A stretch of DNA of 24,926 bases, taken from the NCBI GenBank assembly GCA_023443515.1, contig JAEZUC010000007.1, forward strand, positions 1 to 24,926, in the 5' to 3' direction. How positions within the stretch are numbered: the first letter of the stretch is position 1; the number at the start of each line of letters is the position of its first letter. The notes beneath the pieces were generated by a model. That model saw nothing but the letters and a program-made list of their open reading frames with translations, did not search any database and had not been told where the DNA came from. Both the position numbers and the translations under genes were made by a program. Positions 23,737-24,926 of this stretch are shown one piece after another. The DNA is from Bacillota bacterium. Lineage in GTDB: Bacteria > Bacillota > Clostridia > Acetivibrionales > DSM-1351.

Positions 23737-24926
23737 AAAATTTTAAAAAAATAATTTCAATAATCGTTGTATTAGCAATGTTTATTTCCATTGCGCAAAT
23801 TAGTTTTGTACAGGAAGTTCAGGCATATTCTCAAAAGCAAAATGCGTTATTGAATACCACACCTACAAGTGCCAGCTATTGGACTCTGTCGGGAATGTAT
23901 TTTGAAGATAACTACTTTCAGGGGTTTGGAACCGCAACACAAAGTGTTTATTTGACTGAAAATGATAAAGCAAGAGCTAACCTTGGGCAATTGGTAGTAA
24001 GCGGAAGCCATCAGATGTATTCTTACCTGTGGGCATGGGGAACAAATGAGCGTTGGGGCAAGTTGGGGATAGCATTTTATAATTCCTCCGGAGGTCTTTT
24101 ATCGTTGGCTGAAACAGAGGAAGACAGCACAAGCTCCGGCTGGATGACTTTTAACATTCCTGATACGACGGTACCTGCGGGAACTGCAAGAATTGAATAT
24201 ATAGTTTCCATAAGAGGAAAAGGTGCACATTCTGAAACAAAAAATTTCAATATGGTCATTAAAGACAGCACCGCTCCATTTTTCTCGGTATTATCACCTG
24301 CTTCAGCTCAGGGTACCTATAAAGCAGGTGATAAGGTTTATTTTGACATAAAGTTTTCTGAGCCGGTTAATGTAACAAATGGGGGCTATTTGGAAATGAA
24401 TCCCACAGGAACTGCTTCATATAGCAGTCAGCCTGCGCCGGATACTTTGCGCTATACATATACTATTCCCTCCAGTGGAATGCCGCTTAGTGATTCAAAC
24501 GTAGTGAGCCCCAAAAAAATAGTAAATACATCTGTTTCAGATGATAGCGCAAATTCCCTTTCGTTAAATGGTAAAACCGACGGTATTTCAGTAAACGGCT
24601 TCTTTATGGATAATCGCCCTCCGGAAACAGCAATAGGGTCAATGGCTGTGGAGGGAGCCAGTCAAAACTCTGTACTCAATGAAGGTAAGGTTTTGAAATT
24701 TAATGTGCAATTCCATGAAAATGTGTATTCGGACGGTACTTCCTACGTACAGCTTTCAAACGGTAAAAAAGCAATGGCAAATGTTATAAACAGCAGTAAC
24801 ACAAGTACCAAAACCGTGGTTTTTTCATATACCGTGGCAAAAGGTGCCGACATTAACAATCTGGCAATTACAGGCGTAGATTTTACCGGTATCAAAGATT
24901 ATGTGGGACAAAGTGCAAATCTATAC
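23733..24926 (+). CDS. large secreted surface protein with Ig-like repeats, 3' end beyond the window
   Basis: An open frame of 398 codons with no stop before the window ends. Residues 1-31 are a signal peptide (KNFKKIISIIVVLAMFISIA, cleavage after VQA). Residues ~45-175 look like a beta-sandwich with many aromatic residues (YSYLWAWGTNERWGKLGIAF). From residue 178 there are Ig-like repeats: STAPFFSVLSPAS then GTYKAGDKVYFDIKFSEPV, and a second unit from ~298 with the equivalent SVLNEGKVLKFNVQFHENV. These repeats are typical of adhesins and extracellular scaffolds; more copies and possibly a wall anchor should follow. GAGGAGG precedes the ATG, which overlaps the protease stop, so both are translationally coupled. 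No catalytic motif is seen. Identity beyond 'secreted repeat protein' is not recognisable from this part. Confidence 0.85.
   Translation, partial: MKNFKKIISIIVVLAMFISIAQISFVQEVQAYSQKQNALLNTTPTSASYWTLSGMYFEDNYFQGFGTATQSVYLTENDKARANLGQLVVSGSHQMYSYLWAWGTNERWGKLGIAFYNSSGGLLSLAETEEDSTSSGWMTFNIPDTTVPAGTARIEYIVSIRGKGAHSETKNFNMVIKDSTAPFFSVLSPASAQGTYKAGDKVYFDIKFSEPVNVTNGGYLEMNPTGTASYSSQPAPDTLRYTYTIPSSGMPLSDSNVVSPKKIVNTSVSDDSANSLSLNGKTDGISVNGFFMDNRPPETAIGSMAVEGASQNSVLNEGKVLKFNVQFHENVYSDGTSYVQLSNGKKAMANVINSSNTSTKTVVFSYTVAKGADINNLAITGVDFTGIKDYVGQSANLY

Noticed and set aside
1..24926. CRISPR arrays, tRNA or rRNA genes, transposase genes
   Set aside because: No regularly spaced repeats, cloverleaf sequences, rRNA-like blocks or transposase-like proteins were seen when reading both strands.

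Overview
The window reads as a low-GC, Gram-positive, plant-polysaccharide-degrading clostridium. The best evidence is a secreted protein with a type I dockerin whose second repeat carries the Ala-Leu recognition pair typical of Clostridium (Ruminiclostridium) cellulolyticum-type cellulosomes. A GH43 enzyme, S-layer homology repeats, lipoprotein and LytTR signalling genes, and strong GGAGG-type ribosome binding sites fit this. The genus is an inference; no rRNA or tRNA gene is present.

Layout. Positions 1-126 hold the 3' end (domains V and VI) of a group II intron that continues off the left edge. Next come a small VOC/glyoxalase-fold gene, a dockerin protein with two DUF3237-like domains, and a divergent AraC regulator / GH43 glycosidase pair with a dyad between them. 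A two-domain flavodoxin-like FMN reductase follows. From 6063 to 8644 lies a strikingly AT-rich gene for a probable anti-phage STAND protein (Mrr-like nuclease, NB-ARC-type ATPase, TPR repeats), split by what looks like a single-base frameshift near 7778.

From about 8736 to 17769 there is a large regulated uptake locus: a strong promoter overlapped by LacI-type operator half-sites, a cytoplasmic alpha/beta hydrolase, a lipoprotein substrate-binding protein, two Dpp/Opp permeases, a fused double ABC ATPase, a CapA-like metallophosphoesterase and a LacI regulator. It is followed, after a hairpin terminator or attenuator, by an MFS transporter. The imported compound is unknown. The mix of hydrolase, phosphoesterase, importer and possible exporter suggests a small ester- or phosphate-bearing molecule or oligosaccharide rather than a plain peptide. 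A MerR/GyrI-like regulator with a 19-bp-spacer promoter follows.

The right end (20190-24926) appears to be one circuit. A LytTR response regulator and an AgrC-like histidine kinase (ATGA overlap) end in a terminator. Immediately downstream are two identical 13-bp direct repeats exactly 21 bp apart, the geometry of a LytTR dimer site, next to a promoter driving an S-layer-tethered subtilisin-like protease. That gene is translationally coupled to a large secreted repeat protein that runs off the window. No agrB/agrD signal genes are present, so the kinase's cue is unknown.

No stretch longer than 300 bp lacks a gene. The largest gap (8645-8933) is the promoter/operator region of the uptake locus; its first ~90 bases show nothing else.
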